Numbered from the stretch's first letter, positions 12,001 to 27,000 are shown. The stretch is DNA of 64,000 nt from Branchiostoma floridae (GCF_000003815.2 NC_049995.1:15916931-15980930); one strand, 5' to 3'. Made by a program: numbers and translations. Notes: generated by a model from the letters alone, not told the origin.

Positions 12001-15000
12001 ACTGGTCTATTTTGCAATTTTACATGGGATGTGCTGGGATATTCCATCCTTGCACGGAGGGGATCATCTAAAAATCGTTTTTGGACTTCCATGATTATGT
12101 CAAAGTCCTATTTTAGCGGATGTATTTTTGCACTGGTCCACCTTACGTAGGGGTATCACAGGAAGAGTCCATTCTTGGACGGAGGGTGATTTTTAAAAAT
12201 TCATTTTTGGACAGCTTGTGATTCAAAATTCCATTTTTGATAGGTGTTTTTAGACTGGTCTATTTTACCTTTTCATGCTTGGGGGACCTCTTTTGCTAAG
12301 TTCAATTTTTGACTGGGTTTCTCATTCAAAGGTTACGTTTTCGGCGGGAGTATTTTTTGGACTGGTCTAGTCTAATGGGGTGCACTTAAAGAGTTCATTC
12401 TTGCATAAGAGTCCATTTTTCATATTCCTTTTTGGGCTTTTTGGGTGATTTTCAGAAGTGTTCCATTTTCACACGATTTCGGAGTAGTCTATTGTTGCAT
12501 GGGGAGGGAGATGGCTGAAATATGCTGTATTTGCTCTCAAGCAAATGTCGGCCTTTCTAGTTACCTGAAGATGTTATACCTCGAAAGTTGGTACTACCTG
12601 GTTCGGTGCAAACAAGCCTTCCATTGAAATGAAAAAGACACTTTTTTGAAGCTGAGCTGGCATGAAAAAACAATGCTATCGCGAACGTATAAATCAACAC
12701 CATCTACGGTACGTCAGCTATATGTTTTCAATTTGTCACAGCATCAACTTTCTTGTGCTGGAAACATTTCCAAAGCACTAACAAAAACACAAGTGAATGA
12801 TAGTTTCTCATTATAAACACTATCTACGCGCAAGTTGATATACCTGTTGCTAAATGCTATAAAAACACTGGTAAAGTACCAGTCTTAAGAAACACGAGTA
12901 AGACACCAGTTCCTACATACTTGAAAAAACAGTCATATTGGAGGTGACGTTTTTTTTTTTTAAATCAGTCTTTTTATTGTTTATAACCAACATAAATTTT
13001 ACAGAAAGAAAAACATACAGAAAATAAAGGCACATGTGTAACAACAAAACTGAAACTTAAAATCCAAGAACAATAGAGTATGATCATAAAATGCCGTGAG
13101 AACCCCTATCATTGTACAGGAAAATAACGGAAATTAACTAGATAAAACAATATGTAGTTTCCCCCACTTCCCATGGAATGTGTTTCTGAATCTTATTTTT
13201 GCGTTGAGCAATAATGAATTCTAATTTTTGAAAATAGGAAACAAATGAAATAAAACCAGATAAATCAACATGTTTTTTACGATACCTAAATATATAACAT
13301 TTACCTAAGAGAATAATAAGATTTGACAGAACAGGACATCGGTCGCTTAGATCACCAAGGACAGTATTGAAAGCATTCATATGTAAATTTGTCTTTGTCA
13401 AGTTAAAAAACCAATCCTCCACTTCAGCCCAGAAATTAGCTACAATTCTACAATTCCAAAATAAATGTATGATTGTTTCCTCCTCTTCATGACACAGACT
13501 ACATAAAGGGGAGTCTATCAGGCCCCAGGTGTATAGTGTTTTATTTACTGTTAAGAATCTAAAAAGCGTCTTAAACTGAAACATCCTTGTATAAGTATCA
13601 ATTGTGAGCTTATAAGGTAAGCTGTAAACTTGTCTCCATGGGATAGGAGTGTTGAAAATTTCCTCCCAAGACAACTGTACTCTATACGACGGTTCACAAA
13701 CCTTGTCATCGTTGATAAAGAAAAGGTAAAAATGTTTATTGATGAGTTTTTTTCTAAGCCAAGTTGTGTCTCTACAAATGGGCATGCAAACTTGTAAGAT
13801 ATGAGATGCTTTCTTTAATAACGATTTCCAGTGGGCTGGTATAGCAGAAATTAACTGATTGTATTGTAATTTTGTACACATCCCCAAATTTTAGAATGAA
13901 ATTTTCATAAGAAAGAAATCTATTTTTTAAATCCAATATATCATTAAGAAATCGAACTCCCCCAGTATCAAAAGCTGTGGAAAAGAATGGTTTTTGACCA
14001 ATACATATATTCGAGTTCAAATAGAGAAGCTGTTGTTTGACCTCGTCCACACCCTCTGGGGGTCGGAGTTGGAAGCGCAACCAATATTGTATGACCTGTC
14101 TGAAAAAGGAAGTTATCGGCGGATTCTTACCCATAAAATTATCAAAATCATTCACGGACAGAAAGTTGTACAAAGGGGAACAAGGAAGTCCGTAACAATG
14201 AACAAGACATAAATAAAAAGTTGGAACAGAACCATTCTCTGTTTAACTGTAGCTTAGGAATCCAAGAGGCTTTTAGGGTGAGATCGACCGACCGCAAATT
14301 TCTTAGCTTAAGTCCCCCCTGTTCATAAGCACTGTAAATAGTCTTTCTACTAACTCGCTCCGGCCCACCTCCCCATAGAAATCGAAATATTTTCTTTTCA
14401 TATTTGACAAAAAAATCAGGCGTTGGGGACGGAAGCGAGCCAAGTAAATATATAAATTGCGATACAATAAGTGTGTTTATTAAAGTAACTTTACCCATGA
14501 GTGTTAAAGTCTTTGTCTTCCAAGGAAATAAAAGTTTATCGATCTTAGTGAATTTCCTATCAAAGTTTATACTAATTATATCCGAAAGTTGTACAGGAAT
14601 ATGAATTCCCAAAAGGTCGATGGGGCCGTCTGTCCATTGAATTAGCACTATCCTCTATACAAGCGTTACCTACAGCAGAAGTTAAGGAAAAAGAAGTTAA
14701 AAAATAGTCTATTCTACTGGCCTGGTGCCTCCGTCTCCAAGTATAACGTGTTGTTCTGGGGTTATAATATCTATAAATATCATGTAAATCTAAATTAGCG
14801 CATAAAGAGTTAATTGCTGTACGACACTTAGGGTGATAAACTGCAGCGTGATGCCCAGCTCTGTCAATCTCCGGGTTCAATATAGTATTAAAATCACCAA
14901 CAATAATAGTATTTAAATCTGACGCTATGTGATTGTGTATTGTTGTTTCAAGGTTATAGAAGAAGTCTGGGTCATCAGAGTTAGGGGCATAAATATTGGC

Positions 15001-18000
15001 CAAACAAAAACGAGTAGAATCTATAGTGATATCTAAAACAATCCACCGCCCTGAGTCGTCGCTCAGGGTCTGGTGGATGGTATAGGAAATATTCTTCTTA
15101 AATAAGATTAAAATGCCTCTACTATTACTAAGTCCATGGCTAAATAAAACCGGGGCCCCCCATTCTGATTGCCAAAGATCTTCTTGTTTTGCGGTACAGT
15201 GGGTTTCTTGTAAACAACATATATTATATGGTTTGTCTGTTAACCATGCAAATATTTCATTTCGCTTTCTGCGGTCACCTAACCCGTTACAATTAAAACT
15301 ACATATATTTACTTTTCATAATGTCATCAAAGCTGGAAAGTAGAAAAGATATACCGAAGAAATCAAACAGGGAAAGACGACCGCAGAAAGCAAAACAGAC
15401 AGTAAAAAAGCAGTTTTTGTCAATACTGGAATGATAAGGGGTTCTCGTAAATGATAATAACATAATGTATATGGACTCAAACGCAATAATGGGAATTCAA
15501 GGGACCCAACGCTCATTGTCCAAAACAAGTTCAACTATCTTATTAAGATATGATTACGTTAGTATTAATACTATATGTATGTAATTATGTATCAAAACTC
15601 GTGTACTTATATAATTCTGAAACTGCATTTTGTGATTTATACCAATCAACTTCTAAACTGTTATGTAAACCCGTATGGGGGGGGGGTATTGCTAGAGGGG
15701 GGCGAGATAGGTGGGCGAGATCACTAGCCGAGGAGGGCGAGATCGCTAGTGATTTCGCGATTTGAAAGTACTACGGTTTGTTTCGCTTCTGTTCTTGAGT
15801 ACAGGGAGGACCTAATGTTGTCTTGCGGTGGTGGGAGCGCGATGTCTCAAGTGATTGAAATTTGGATACGTAACTAGGCCTATTTTCCTGTTCTGGGTGG
15901 GATTGTACATTCTTTCATATATGGCCTAACTTTCCGTTTGAACCACTACTTGCAGGGGTTTGGGAACATCAGCGGAGAGTTCTGGCTCGGACTGGACCCC
16001 TTACATAGCCTCACTGCACAACGAACCCACGAACTGTACGTCTCTCTAGAGGACTGGGAAGGAGATCGTGTGTTTGCGAAGTACAGCGAGTTTTCTGTGG
16101 GAGATGCAGGTATTAATATTACTACAAGAGCCCGATAACCTTTTTAATACTATATGTCTGACATTGCACTGTCCACAGTCAGTAGTATGAATGACCTGGG
16201 AGATCTTGTCCAGTCTGACCTGTTGTGGAACAGCCATATTGTGAATATTGTAAAGAAAGCTAATTCTGTGATTGGATTTATCATACGCACAGTAGGCTTT
16301 GATTCCAGCCAGGAGGTGCGCAAGGCATTGTATGTTTCACTTGTCAGATCATTACTTGAAGATTGTTGCCCTGTGTGGTCTCCACTATCGCGTAATCTCA
16401 TGTACCTGTTGGAAGGCGTGCAGAGGCGGGCGACTAAGTTCATTCTGCGTGCCAATGACAAAGTAGAGATAGATTACTGTACCTCAACATGTTAACTCTC
16501 TCATATAGGAGAGAGATTGCCGATATCATGTTAGTTGTTAAGTCCCTAGCCAACAATCTGGACCTGTCTAACTATGTATCCTTTTCTGCCAGACCAACAA
16601 GAAGTAGTCGGTCGTTCATGCTGATGCCATGTCGCTGTAAAACATCTACATTTGCTATGTCATACGTACCACAGTTAGTTAGTTACCGAATGGAACAAGC
16701 TTAATGTCAACGTACGCGTTCGCAACATAGGAGCTGTGTCGTCTCACCAGTCCGACTTATTGTCTTTCAAACAGCTACTTGTGAAATCTACTGTTGATAG
16801 ATTCAGAAGTCACTTTGTATCCGATAACCTCTGTACCTGGTCTAGGGCATGCAAGTGCGCCCCCTGCCAGGATTTGCGGACTCGGTAGTCTGATAGATTG
16901 ATTATGTCGTATTTTATCAATCTTAGTCTGCTGTATCCTTTGTATTTTTATGTCGGGGCGAGGGCCAGCAAAGGTGTCACCACCTGTTCCCCCGCCCCTT
17001 CCACTTGTGTGGTGAATTTTGATAAACAAACAAATAGAAAATAAACAAATACAAAGTTTTAGGTCTACCCTGTTGAATTTGACTTGTTGCCTAAAAATGT
17101 AATGTCTTTCTTCTTTCGGTCTCTTATAAGCCAATGTGGACTGGGCTACTTGAGGTCGCAATACATCAATACATGTTAATAACATTCATTCATTCATTCA
17201 TTCATTCATTCATTCATTCATTCATTCATTCATTCATTCATTCATTCATTCATTCATTCATTCATTCATTCAAATGCAGGTAGCAAGTACACGGCTACAG
17301 TCAGAGGATACAGCGGCAATGCACATGATAGTATAACACCAGACGGAAACAACGGGCGCTTCAACATGAACAACCAGAAGTTCAGTACCAAGGACCAAGA
17401 TAACGACGACAGCCCTAACAACTGTGCGGCCGTAAATGGACAGGGAGGGTGGTGGTACCCGCCAGGCTGTGGCTACGCCATGTTAAACGGGCAGTATCTG
17501 ACCGGATGTAACCCCAGTTGTGGGCGTGCTCAGGGCATTGTCTGGGAAACCTGGAAGGGTTTTGCTTACTCTTTGAAGAAGACAGCCATGATGATCAGGC
17601 CTGCAAATTACCAATGTAAGAGTGCTGCGTATATCATTTTGTCGAGCCATAAATATTTGGTTAAAATACCGGGCATGTGCAGTACACTACAAGGCAAAGG
17701 AGACTTACATTTAAGTCGAAGAAAATTAGAACCAGGTTCGAAGAGTGATCAACAAATTGTCGGCCTCACCCAGAAATAACTTGCGCAACTCAAATTTCGG
17801 GACATATTTATTAAATATGAAGTTCTTTATCAATATCCTCCAAATTTCAAATCATTGTGGTCATTACTTTGCATTCGACGTCCTTTTGAAAATCGGTAGG
17901 TAACAGGCGAGAAAAACGAGTGTGACCTGTGACCAGAGCTGTTTGTGTCTTGTTCCTCATGCCATTAAAACTACGAAGACGTTGTCAAAATCTTTGATCA

Positions 18001-21000
18001 GGATTTCCGTCGTATTGCAGGTACAGAAGAAAGTGATAATCTGACTTTAAGACAAGCGAGTTGATCAGTACACCTCAGGTCGCAGCTCAATTGTCCAATT
18101 TTCCCCCTTTCTCTCTCACCTAATGTTACTGAGTGTCGCTTGCAAAGTAATCCTCATAATGATGTGAATTTGGAGTTCATACTTAGTCATTATGCCCCCA
18201 AATTTGAGTTGTGCACCTTATTTTTGGGTGAGGCCGAAAACTTGATCACGCCTCGTATCTTGCCCTAATATCTACCTTTCTTTATTCACGTCATATATGA
18301 CGGCATGTATAGGATAAACACATTTAATTAAAAAAATGGCAAAGTTGATCTGGAAATCATCAAATATCATCAATAATCTCATGCTCAAACCTTGTCAGTT
18401 GAAGAATGATGCTTACTAGGCACTGCAGACTTTTTATAATAGATTGCTGCTTTTCTTTCCTTTACAGGGTGCCCAAAGCCAGGCTACGTCCGTTTTAACA
18501 GAGTTTGCTACAAGTACTTTGACGAGGGGAAGCCGTACGATCAGGCCAGACAGACGTGTGCCTCAGACGGTGGTATGTTGGCCATGCCGAAAGACAGCGA
18601 GACCAACGGCTTTATCGCCGGACTGGGAAACCTATGGCAAAGCCGCGGCCGCTGGATCGGCCTGAATGACGTCGCTAACGAAGGCCAGTGGGTGTTTGAG
18701 GACGGACAAACCCTGGAGGCAACAGGCTTTTCCAACTGGGGACCCCGCCAATCGAATTTTTTATACCCTGGAGTCAAATGTGTCGCCATAATACGCTCTG
18801 GTTGGCGTAATCTTCCATGCGGCCGGTCGGCACCATTCATTTGTCAGATAGATCACGGTATGCGCTATATCACCTACATTATTAATAAGCTTATTGCTAA
18901 TTCTTGCCAGACAGACAACATGACAGACAAATAATGGTAAACAGTATAGTAAGCGACTACTCTAGTCTTACGGAAACTAGTTAATTAAATAAAGATGTAA
19001 CGTATTGAGTCTTATTTAGCTCTTTTCTCTATTGGTCATAGAAGGGGCATGATAAGGTCACGTTGATTTGACTATATGGATGACATCCGCGCGCGCATCA
19101 ATTTTCGGCCGTTTCCAAAAATGAAATAAAAAGTTTCAATCATGCTTTAATAAATCATTCAAAGCAGCTGCAAAACGAGCAAATACTTGCTGTGGATGAA
19201 AAAAAATACAAATATATTGAAAAAATACTAATGTCAACGTCAATTCCAAGGTCAAAGAAGAAGATGAAAACAAAAAATCTATTGTTAGGTATTCAATTTT
19301 CTGTATCCGTAGAGTATGTGTAGAAGGACAACCTCAAGCCAACCGTTCACACTTACGCCACATATTCAGAAAAGACGCTGGAGCCGCATGTTCCCCGTTG
19401 AGGAACTTTATTCGAACAAAAAAATCTATTGATAGGTATTCAATACTCTGTATTTGCTCATTTGTTCAACCCTCCTGACCACGAAGATTTCATATCGATA
19501 TAGATATCGATGGCAACTTTGGGCCAATTTTTTTTTTATTCGCACGCTCGAATCAGTTTTGGGGTTCCCAGAGCGAGGCTGTCATCGTGGGAAAAGTTTA
19601 ACCATACTTTCCAAGACAAGAAATAGTTTGTAGCACTAACTCCCATGATTAAACAGGGAAGTGAACAAACTGGAAAAACAACGGATATAAAGATGCTACA
19701 ATATCAACGCATTGCATGGTACTTATCTTTCAGGAAGCTGTAAAAATGGAGGAACAGTAACCCAAAAGGGGTCGGGCACTGGGCTGTACTCCTGTTCGTG
19801 TCCGGCTGGATGGAAAGGAAAGTACTGCGAAGAAGGTGAGCTACCAGGTTATGTCTACTTGTACGGTGATGTAATGTTTTATAATATCTTACCTTTTTTT
19901 GACAACAATTCTACATTAACTGGTACATAAATATGGCGTTAGAATTTCCAGAATGCTCTACAAATATCCAGGGATATACACAAAATATTTATTCAGGCGG
20001 CGTTCCGGCTCATTCACCCTCACGTGTGAATAGAGAATACAGCCTGCATTCTAGTTACAAAACGTTTAATGGCATGTTACCCGTGTAACTAATGCCATTT
20101 CCTGTGTGATGAGAATACTTCCTTATGAATGAATTATTGCTCACAAATTACTCGGCTCGTCTGTTCTGAGAACGGCAGAGCATACAGACACTTCGTATTT
20201 CTTAGGCATCAACAAAATCGCACTCTTGGTTAAGAAACGATTTTAGGACATTCTGACATTACTAAGGAATTAAAAATCTACTTTGCAGGGTTAAACTTTA
20301 CGCTAAAGGCTTCCAAGTTAAATCGTAAAACATAGACAACATTTCCCTCACCTGTTTTTGTCTTCAATTTTTCAATTTGCAGCCAAAACTGCAACAGCTC
20401 TACTTTCATGGTCATCCACTGCTCTGACTACAAGAACAATGACGGCAATGACTACTACTACTACTACCACTACTATTGCTACTGATACTACATATTCTAT
20501 TGCAAGTACTACTGCTGCTACTACTCTTAGGCTAGCGACTTATTCAGTTACCTCTGCTGCTACTTCCACTACTACTGCTACTACTACTAGTAAACATGCT
20601 CTGAACTAAAACAGCAATTTTATCACACGATGTTTTATGTACAAACTACTCACATCGTGAGCAACTACACAACTCGAGTGAAAACGTACACACATCGTGT
20701 GAAAACGGCACGCATTGTATGTGACGTGCACAGTGGGCAGTATGTCTGTAGTAATTTGGACTACTGGACTAGTACTTTGTCTATTAGAAAGAAAGATATT
20801 TAGTTTATATATTTCTGCAACTTAAACATAACCGATTGAAGAATAGAATTAACACTAGTATTTCTCACACAGCACTCCCCTGCCCCCTCGGGTACCACCA
20901 GTGCGCACACGGACATGCCTGCATCCTGGCGTGGCAGCGGTGCGACGGGCGGACGGACTGTTCAGACTGGAGTGACGAGAAAGGTTGTGGTAAGTTATCA

Positions 21001-24000
21001 TGTTCCTTGATAACTGTATATGCATTTTGTCGTAAAATTGTCTTACGGAAAAAAATCAGATATTGTTACCACTGTTAACAAAAATGCTATTGTTTCCCCA
21101 AGCATTTTTTTGTAACCCTTAAACTCCAGTCCAGTGGTTTTGAGAATTATCATGCCATGATCTTTAAACTGACCAAAATTAAGAAAAGAGCTATAAAATG
21201 CTCTTGTCTCACCTAGCGTTTCATTTTCTAACCCTTAACGTCGAGTAGCTTGATAATTAGAACTGACAAAAAATGAGACCTTAAATTGTGTGGAAACTAT
21301 TTGTTGAAAAAAGTTAAGACAGCATTTATCTTGAAAACATTCCATGATCATGTCCGCGTATTGTATGTCAGTGCCTCCTGTCAATGATTATATCATGTGA
21401 ATAGTTTCATATTCAAGGCGATATCTCTATACTGTTTTGACGTTTAGTGTGCCTGCCAACTCCTGAGGATCTCAACCTCGGGTACAAACATACGATGCTG
21501 CCCAATCAGCTGGGCCAGACGACATTTGAGGAGATTCAGAATTCCCCTGTCGTGGAGCTGCTCAACAGTTCGACCAGCAACGCAGAGAACCGACATCCTG
21601 ATTCCGGGATTTCGCATCTGCGGTCATCTTCCCGCGATGTTCGGGACGTTATTTCCGGTGAGTAAAAGGCTGGAGGAATTACGCTACAATGTTGTTGATG
21701 GTATGTTTAACACGTACTGTCTAGTATGTTCATACTCACTATTACAAAAAAAACATTCGTTTTAATTTTGGTTTTACTGTGCTGGGGGTGATAAAGAACA
21801 AACAAAACAAAACCTCACATGCGCATGTGTACATCATCCCTGCTGTTTCTGATGAAGAATAGAACTTTGGTACAAACCTCTATATTGTATATTGTAGGCA
21901 AACACAACGGGTACCGTGCCGCTCCTGGTGTGAGGAAGTCCTCAACATGGCTGATGACCGGACGAAGACTCTGTTTCCTACCTGTGACCTGTTTCCGTCA
22001 CCACCACACGTCTGTTGGAACCCTATACCAGAGAAGAATTATGGCGAAAGTAAGCACGATTCATCAATTTCTACTGGTAGTATTACCTACAGAATGGCTG
22101 ATACTGGATATACCAGTTAAGGGGTCTTAGCTACGAGGCATTTGACATTTATTTCTCAATTAGAGTCATGGTTTAAGAAAGAGATCAGTAGGTTTTAATG
22201 TCTCTGCAAATGTTAAAAAGCATTCTGTATCTCACCCGTGTTGTTCATTCTGGATAAAGTTGAACTGCAATTTCCGACACAAAAAATGACTTATCCGAAG
22301 TCGAATGGTCGACTCTGGACATTGACAAATGCATCAAATCTCTAAGATCAACATATCAATTCAAACTTCTACCAGAAAAGTGTATTTCTACTACGTTCAA
22401 AACTCCCTTACTTTCAGAGAATAGTACTTGGAACTCACTACAATTCACGAGCAGATCTCTAATAACATCTCCAAATGTATCCATAGAAACCTTCAGAATT
22501 TCCATTCTCAGTCATTGCCATCATCTCATGCCTGATACATTTGATCTGCAAAACATTTACTTATGTTCTTAGGCTCAGCTATGAGTACTATAATTATTAA
22601 TTATTACCATTATTTGTATTATTTTAGCCATTAGTGTTGTCTATTACTCGCCTTATCTTTGTAATAGTTGCCTAGTTGCATTTATTGCCGTTCATATAAC
22701 CTGTATGCGATTGTTTTGCTGTACGTGTTTGTTATGTTTTAGACCAGTATTCTATTCTTTTTTCCTCTTTATTTCCTCTGTAATGGGACAAAGTTTAGAT
22801 AAATTGATAAATAAATGCCATAGTCCTGAAGCAACTTTGATTTCATCGCACACATTCGGGAATGAATCAGTTTTTAAGTTCTGATGACATGGCTGTTTCT
22901 TCTCCCCAGATTGCTACCATGGTAGCGGCATAAACTACCGCGGCACATGGAGTAAAACTGCTTCCGGGGCAGATTGTGTGGAGTGGTCCGTTGCAAATGT
23001 GACTGGCTACCCCTGGGCTAACATAGAGAACAACTACTGCCGAAACCCTTACAGGCTTGCGCGGCCATTTTGTAAGGTGGAAAATGGTAGCGACGAGGAG
23101 TGTGACGTCATCCCGTGCAGTAAGTTGTGTTGCCAAGATGGGATGCATCCTTAAAACCATAGCACTTTCTGAAGGTCACTCGTAAACATTTATTGTCAAG
23201 AGGTCAAAGTGAAAATCAATAAGGCCTGAAACAAAAACTTGATTCCTCAGCAACATCAAGGGTGTTATTTTCCGATAGATATTATTTTTAGGAAGTACAA
23301 AATGCATATTGCTTCAAAAATACTTTAACCCTACTCAAATGGGGGGGGGGGGGGGGGGTGAGGCCTGTCCCAAATTTCTTGTCACATAACGCACGAACGG
23401 CTTACGCTGGAGCTACCAAATCTGGTGAGTTATCCCTTAAAATATGTAACTACCTGGTATTTTCCCTTTAAATATGTTTTAATAAACGTTTTTTTCCCTT
23501 TAAATATGTTTTAATAAACGTTTTTATTCTATTTCTATTGTCTTTTGCGATTGCTTGCTGAAAAATGTATTTTTGAAAATTCGAGTTGTTACAATTTGTA
23601 GCGAACCTCGAAGTATTTTGGGAATATACTTTAAAGCTTTTAAGCGTTATAATAGCGTCAAATTTCTTAAAGTCTTTATTATGTCTACACAATTATCTGA
23701 AAATCTGGTGGCCATATAATACGTCGTTCAAGTGTTACATGAGTTAGAAGGGCGAGCCTCAAACGTACCCCCATCAGAGATTGATAATTAGATAGGTCTG
23801 AATAGGGTTAAAGTACCCAGTAGTCCCGTATCTATCCGAATGGTAAGTGCATGGGTAGGGTCTGCATGGGGTGTCATGTCGCGTTGCGTAATTGACCACA
23901 AATAGAATTTTGTAAAAAGTCGTCGTCTGATTATGTTTTCTGCCTATCCTGCCCAAGTACTTAGGCCAGTATTCATTGATACATAATCTGTCGAAAAATA

Positions 24001-27000
24001 ACACCCCCTTCTGGAGTTAAGTAATTCTTTAATCACTGTGCGTACGCAGAGCCATCGATTTTCCTATCAAAATCAGACTTTTTTTTCATTTGAAATTTTT
24101 GTTTTATTACGATAGAGTTAAGTCATTTGTTTCGTGTTCAATAAATCCACTACCGAAATGCATTATATTCTGAGTATTATCTGTCGATTAGCCACCTCGT
24201 ACAAAACAGGTGCTTTGTGCGAGCGATTTCCTCGACAATGTCTTGAAGCAATCTTTCTTAAGCATAATGATTCTTATTGCGTGAATTATAACACCCAGAT
24301 ATAGCTGTTTGCTTGGACATGGGCCCTCCAGACCACGGCAGTAGAAGCCCTACCAAGAGGTTCTACAACGTGGGAGAAAAGGTCAAGTACACCTGCGACG
24401 AAGGTTACACCCTGGACTCCAGACATACCAGCAGAGTCAGGTGCTTCGAAGGAGGCATCTGGCAATATGACAAACCCAGCTGTTCAGGTAATTGTGATAG
24501 AGTTGTGAAAAACCCTGTATTTTCTACAAAGATGTACATTCTAAGTTTAGCACTTAGAGACAAGATGGCGCATGAGGATACGCAAGGAGGTATGTTTTCT
24601 TGAAAGCAAATGCATCATTTTTTTTTCATTTTTGTAGAGTGAAGTATCTGTTAAATATAACGAAGGAACTCTATTTGACAGCTATAACAAATAACAAGAT
24701 ATTGTCAAAGTTATAAAACAGGAAAACAAACACCATTACATTACGTAAGCAACCCAAAATTTTCTGTACCTCTCCAGACATAATAGCTTAACAGATTTGC
24801 CTGAACACATTTGAATAACTCTAAAAAATGATAATAAAAAAACACCTAACATGGCACATCACATTTACAAGTACCCAAGCCAGATATGCCTTTCAGTTGC
24901 TTAACCTTAAAATCTGCTGAAATTTTCCCCTCGTTTTATAAATTTGTACGAGTAACTAGAACTATGCCTAAGTAACTGTTTTTGTGCTGTTAGTTACTTT
25001 GTTATCTAAAATCTAATATTCCAAACATCTTGAAACGAAATTCGATCTGCGTTTGATCCTAACGATGGACATGCATCATTCCTCTCCTTAGTGGATATAA
25101 AAGGTACACTGCAAGATGACCTACTCGACGGATACAGTCCAAACCAGGCGCCAGATGCTGAGACTAAGAACCGCACACTTGTCATCTTCAGTGGTAATGT
25201 GGAACAGATCACCGACCTGGTAAGCTTTACTATCTATAATGTATGTGAGATTCTTCTGGGTTTATAAACTGCACAACAGAATTTAAGTAATCGAAGCTGC
25301 AACTTTTATTTCAGGACGAAAAGAAGGAGCTTCTAGTTGCATCCCTAGTCATTGAATTCGTAAGTGGACCCAGTTATAACACCTTTCGTCACTTTCAAAA
25401 ATCTTCTGTTTATGTCGTTTTGCATTGATTGATGGAGTTTAGTGGCTTTTTCCACAAAATTGCATAATATTAAAAATATATATTTTGTCAGACCTGGCAG
25501 GACAGCCGACTGAAGTGGAAATCGCAGTACTACGGGAACACCAAGATCCTCAGCGTCCCGGGCAGCAGCATCTGGACCCCTACACTTACTCTGAAGAGGA
25601 AGTATGTGCTTGTCTCTTCTTAAACATTTATCATGGCATAAGATGGAATCTTGCTTAATCTTTTCATCGTAGTTTCAGAAATATAATGAATTATAATGAA
25701 TATGTTTAACAGGCAAACAATAATTTTGTTGTGCCCAACGTAGCAGGATTCTACCTAAGTCCAATATGAATGTTCATATTGGACTTAGGTAGAATTTATA
25801 GTATTTATGACGACTCCGGAGACAATTCTGTAAACAGGTCCTTCATACTGGTAGATCTAGATAGTAGATAGATTCCTATTAATCAGTTAATGAAAACCAC
25901 ATTGATATTTAATCTTGTAAATGTGTATTTATTGTATCGACCGCCACTGTTAAATGTTCAGGACAGGGAGCATTTAGAATGTTAAACTCCAGATGGTCAG
26001 GCTCTAGTGAGATTATCTCACAGCTGTGAATTACGTTTATAGTATTTTGATACTAATTTTTTTCTTTTAATCTTATAGTTGTAAACATGTATAGTGTTTT
26101 AATAACTCTGTTGTTCTGTTGATTGTAGTTTCAGCAGTCAGCTTTTGACTTTATGTGCAAGGAGTGTGCAATTCAGGCAACAGGCTGCAAAATGCCTTTG
26201 TCGATTTGTACAATAAACCATTTATGAATGAATGGATAAGGGTATGCTTGTTCCGCAACAATGTAGATTTAACAGAAAGTGATTCTTTTCTTTATGGCTA
26301 ATCGAATTAAGATTACACAGGTACTGAAGTTCTATATCAAACTTGCTTTTTCAGACATACGAGGAATTTCATTTTACTAGTAAACAGAATATTGTTCAGG
26401 ATTCTAACTCAATGCAACACAACAACTAACAGTACAAGTACGAGGAAACAATGGTTGTCAGAAAACTGAGAAATGACGAGACTTTGTTGATTTTGCACAG
26501 TGCCGATCCTTTATACAAATTACCTAAGGACGTACCGATCCTGATCAGCACCGATGGTACGGTAACATGGAGGGTGGAGACTCTGACCAGCACCATCTGC
26601 AATGCAGACCCGTTCCTCTTCCCTGCCGACACCATGGAGTGTCACATCTGTTTCTCCATATCTGCAATTGAGCAAACCATCGGTAAGGTTTTAGCAATCT
26701 GTCATGAAAACATATACAGTCAAACCTGCCCGAGCGACCACCTCTTCTCAGCGACCACCTGGCCATTTCGACCGCTTTTCCTCGGTTCCGATTTTTTTCC
26801 CATTGACGTAAGCATTAAGTGACCTTTTCTCAACGACCACCTGGCCAACGCGACCGCGACCGGCCCAAATTGGGACGCATAACGACCGCATCATTTTCAA
26901 AATTGAGGTTTTCATCGATTTTTTATGATAACTAGCACGATTATGTGCCGCAATCGGCCAGTTCGCCACGGCTTTTGACTGCCATTACGATGTTATGTTT

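Noticed and set aside
21897-22130. Open frame beginning K-H-N-G-Y-R as the coding frame of exon 13
   Set aside because: It lacks the cysteine pattern and ends in the wrong phase for the kringle exon. The phase 2 frame gives a clear Frizzled CRD half.
22260-22560. Possible coding remnant in intron 13
   Set aside because: Short stretches look protein-like, but stops interrupt every frame and no family is recognised.
24488-25091. Separate promoter and first exon for a stand-alone ion channel gene
   Set aside because: No ATG-led hydrophobic leader with a donor was seen on the + strand. It cannot be excluded without transcripts.
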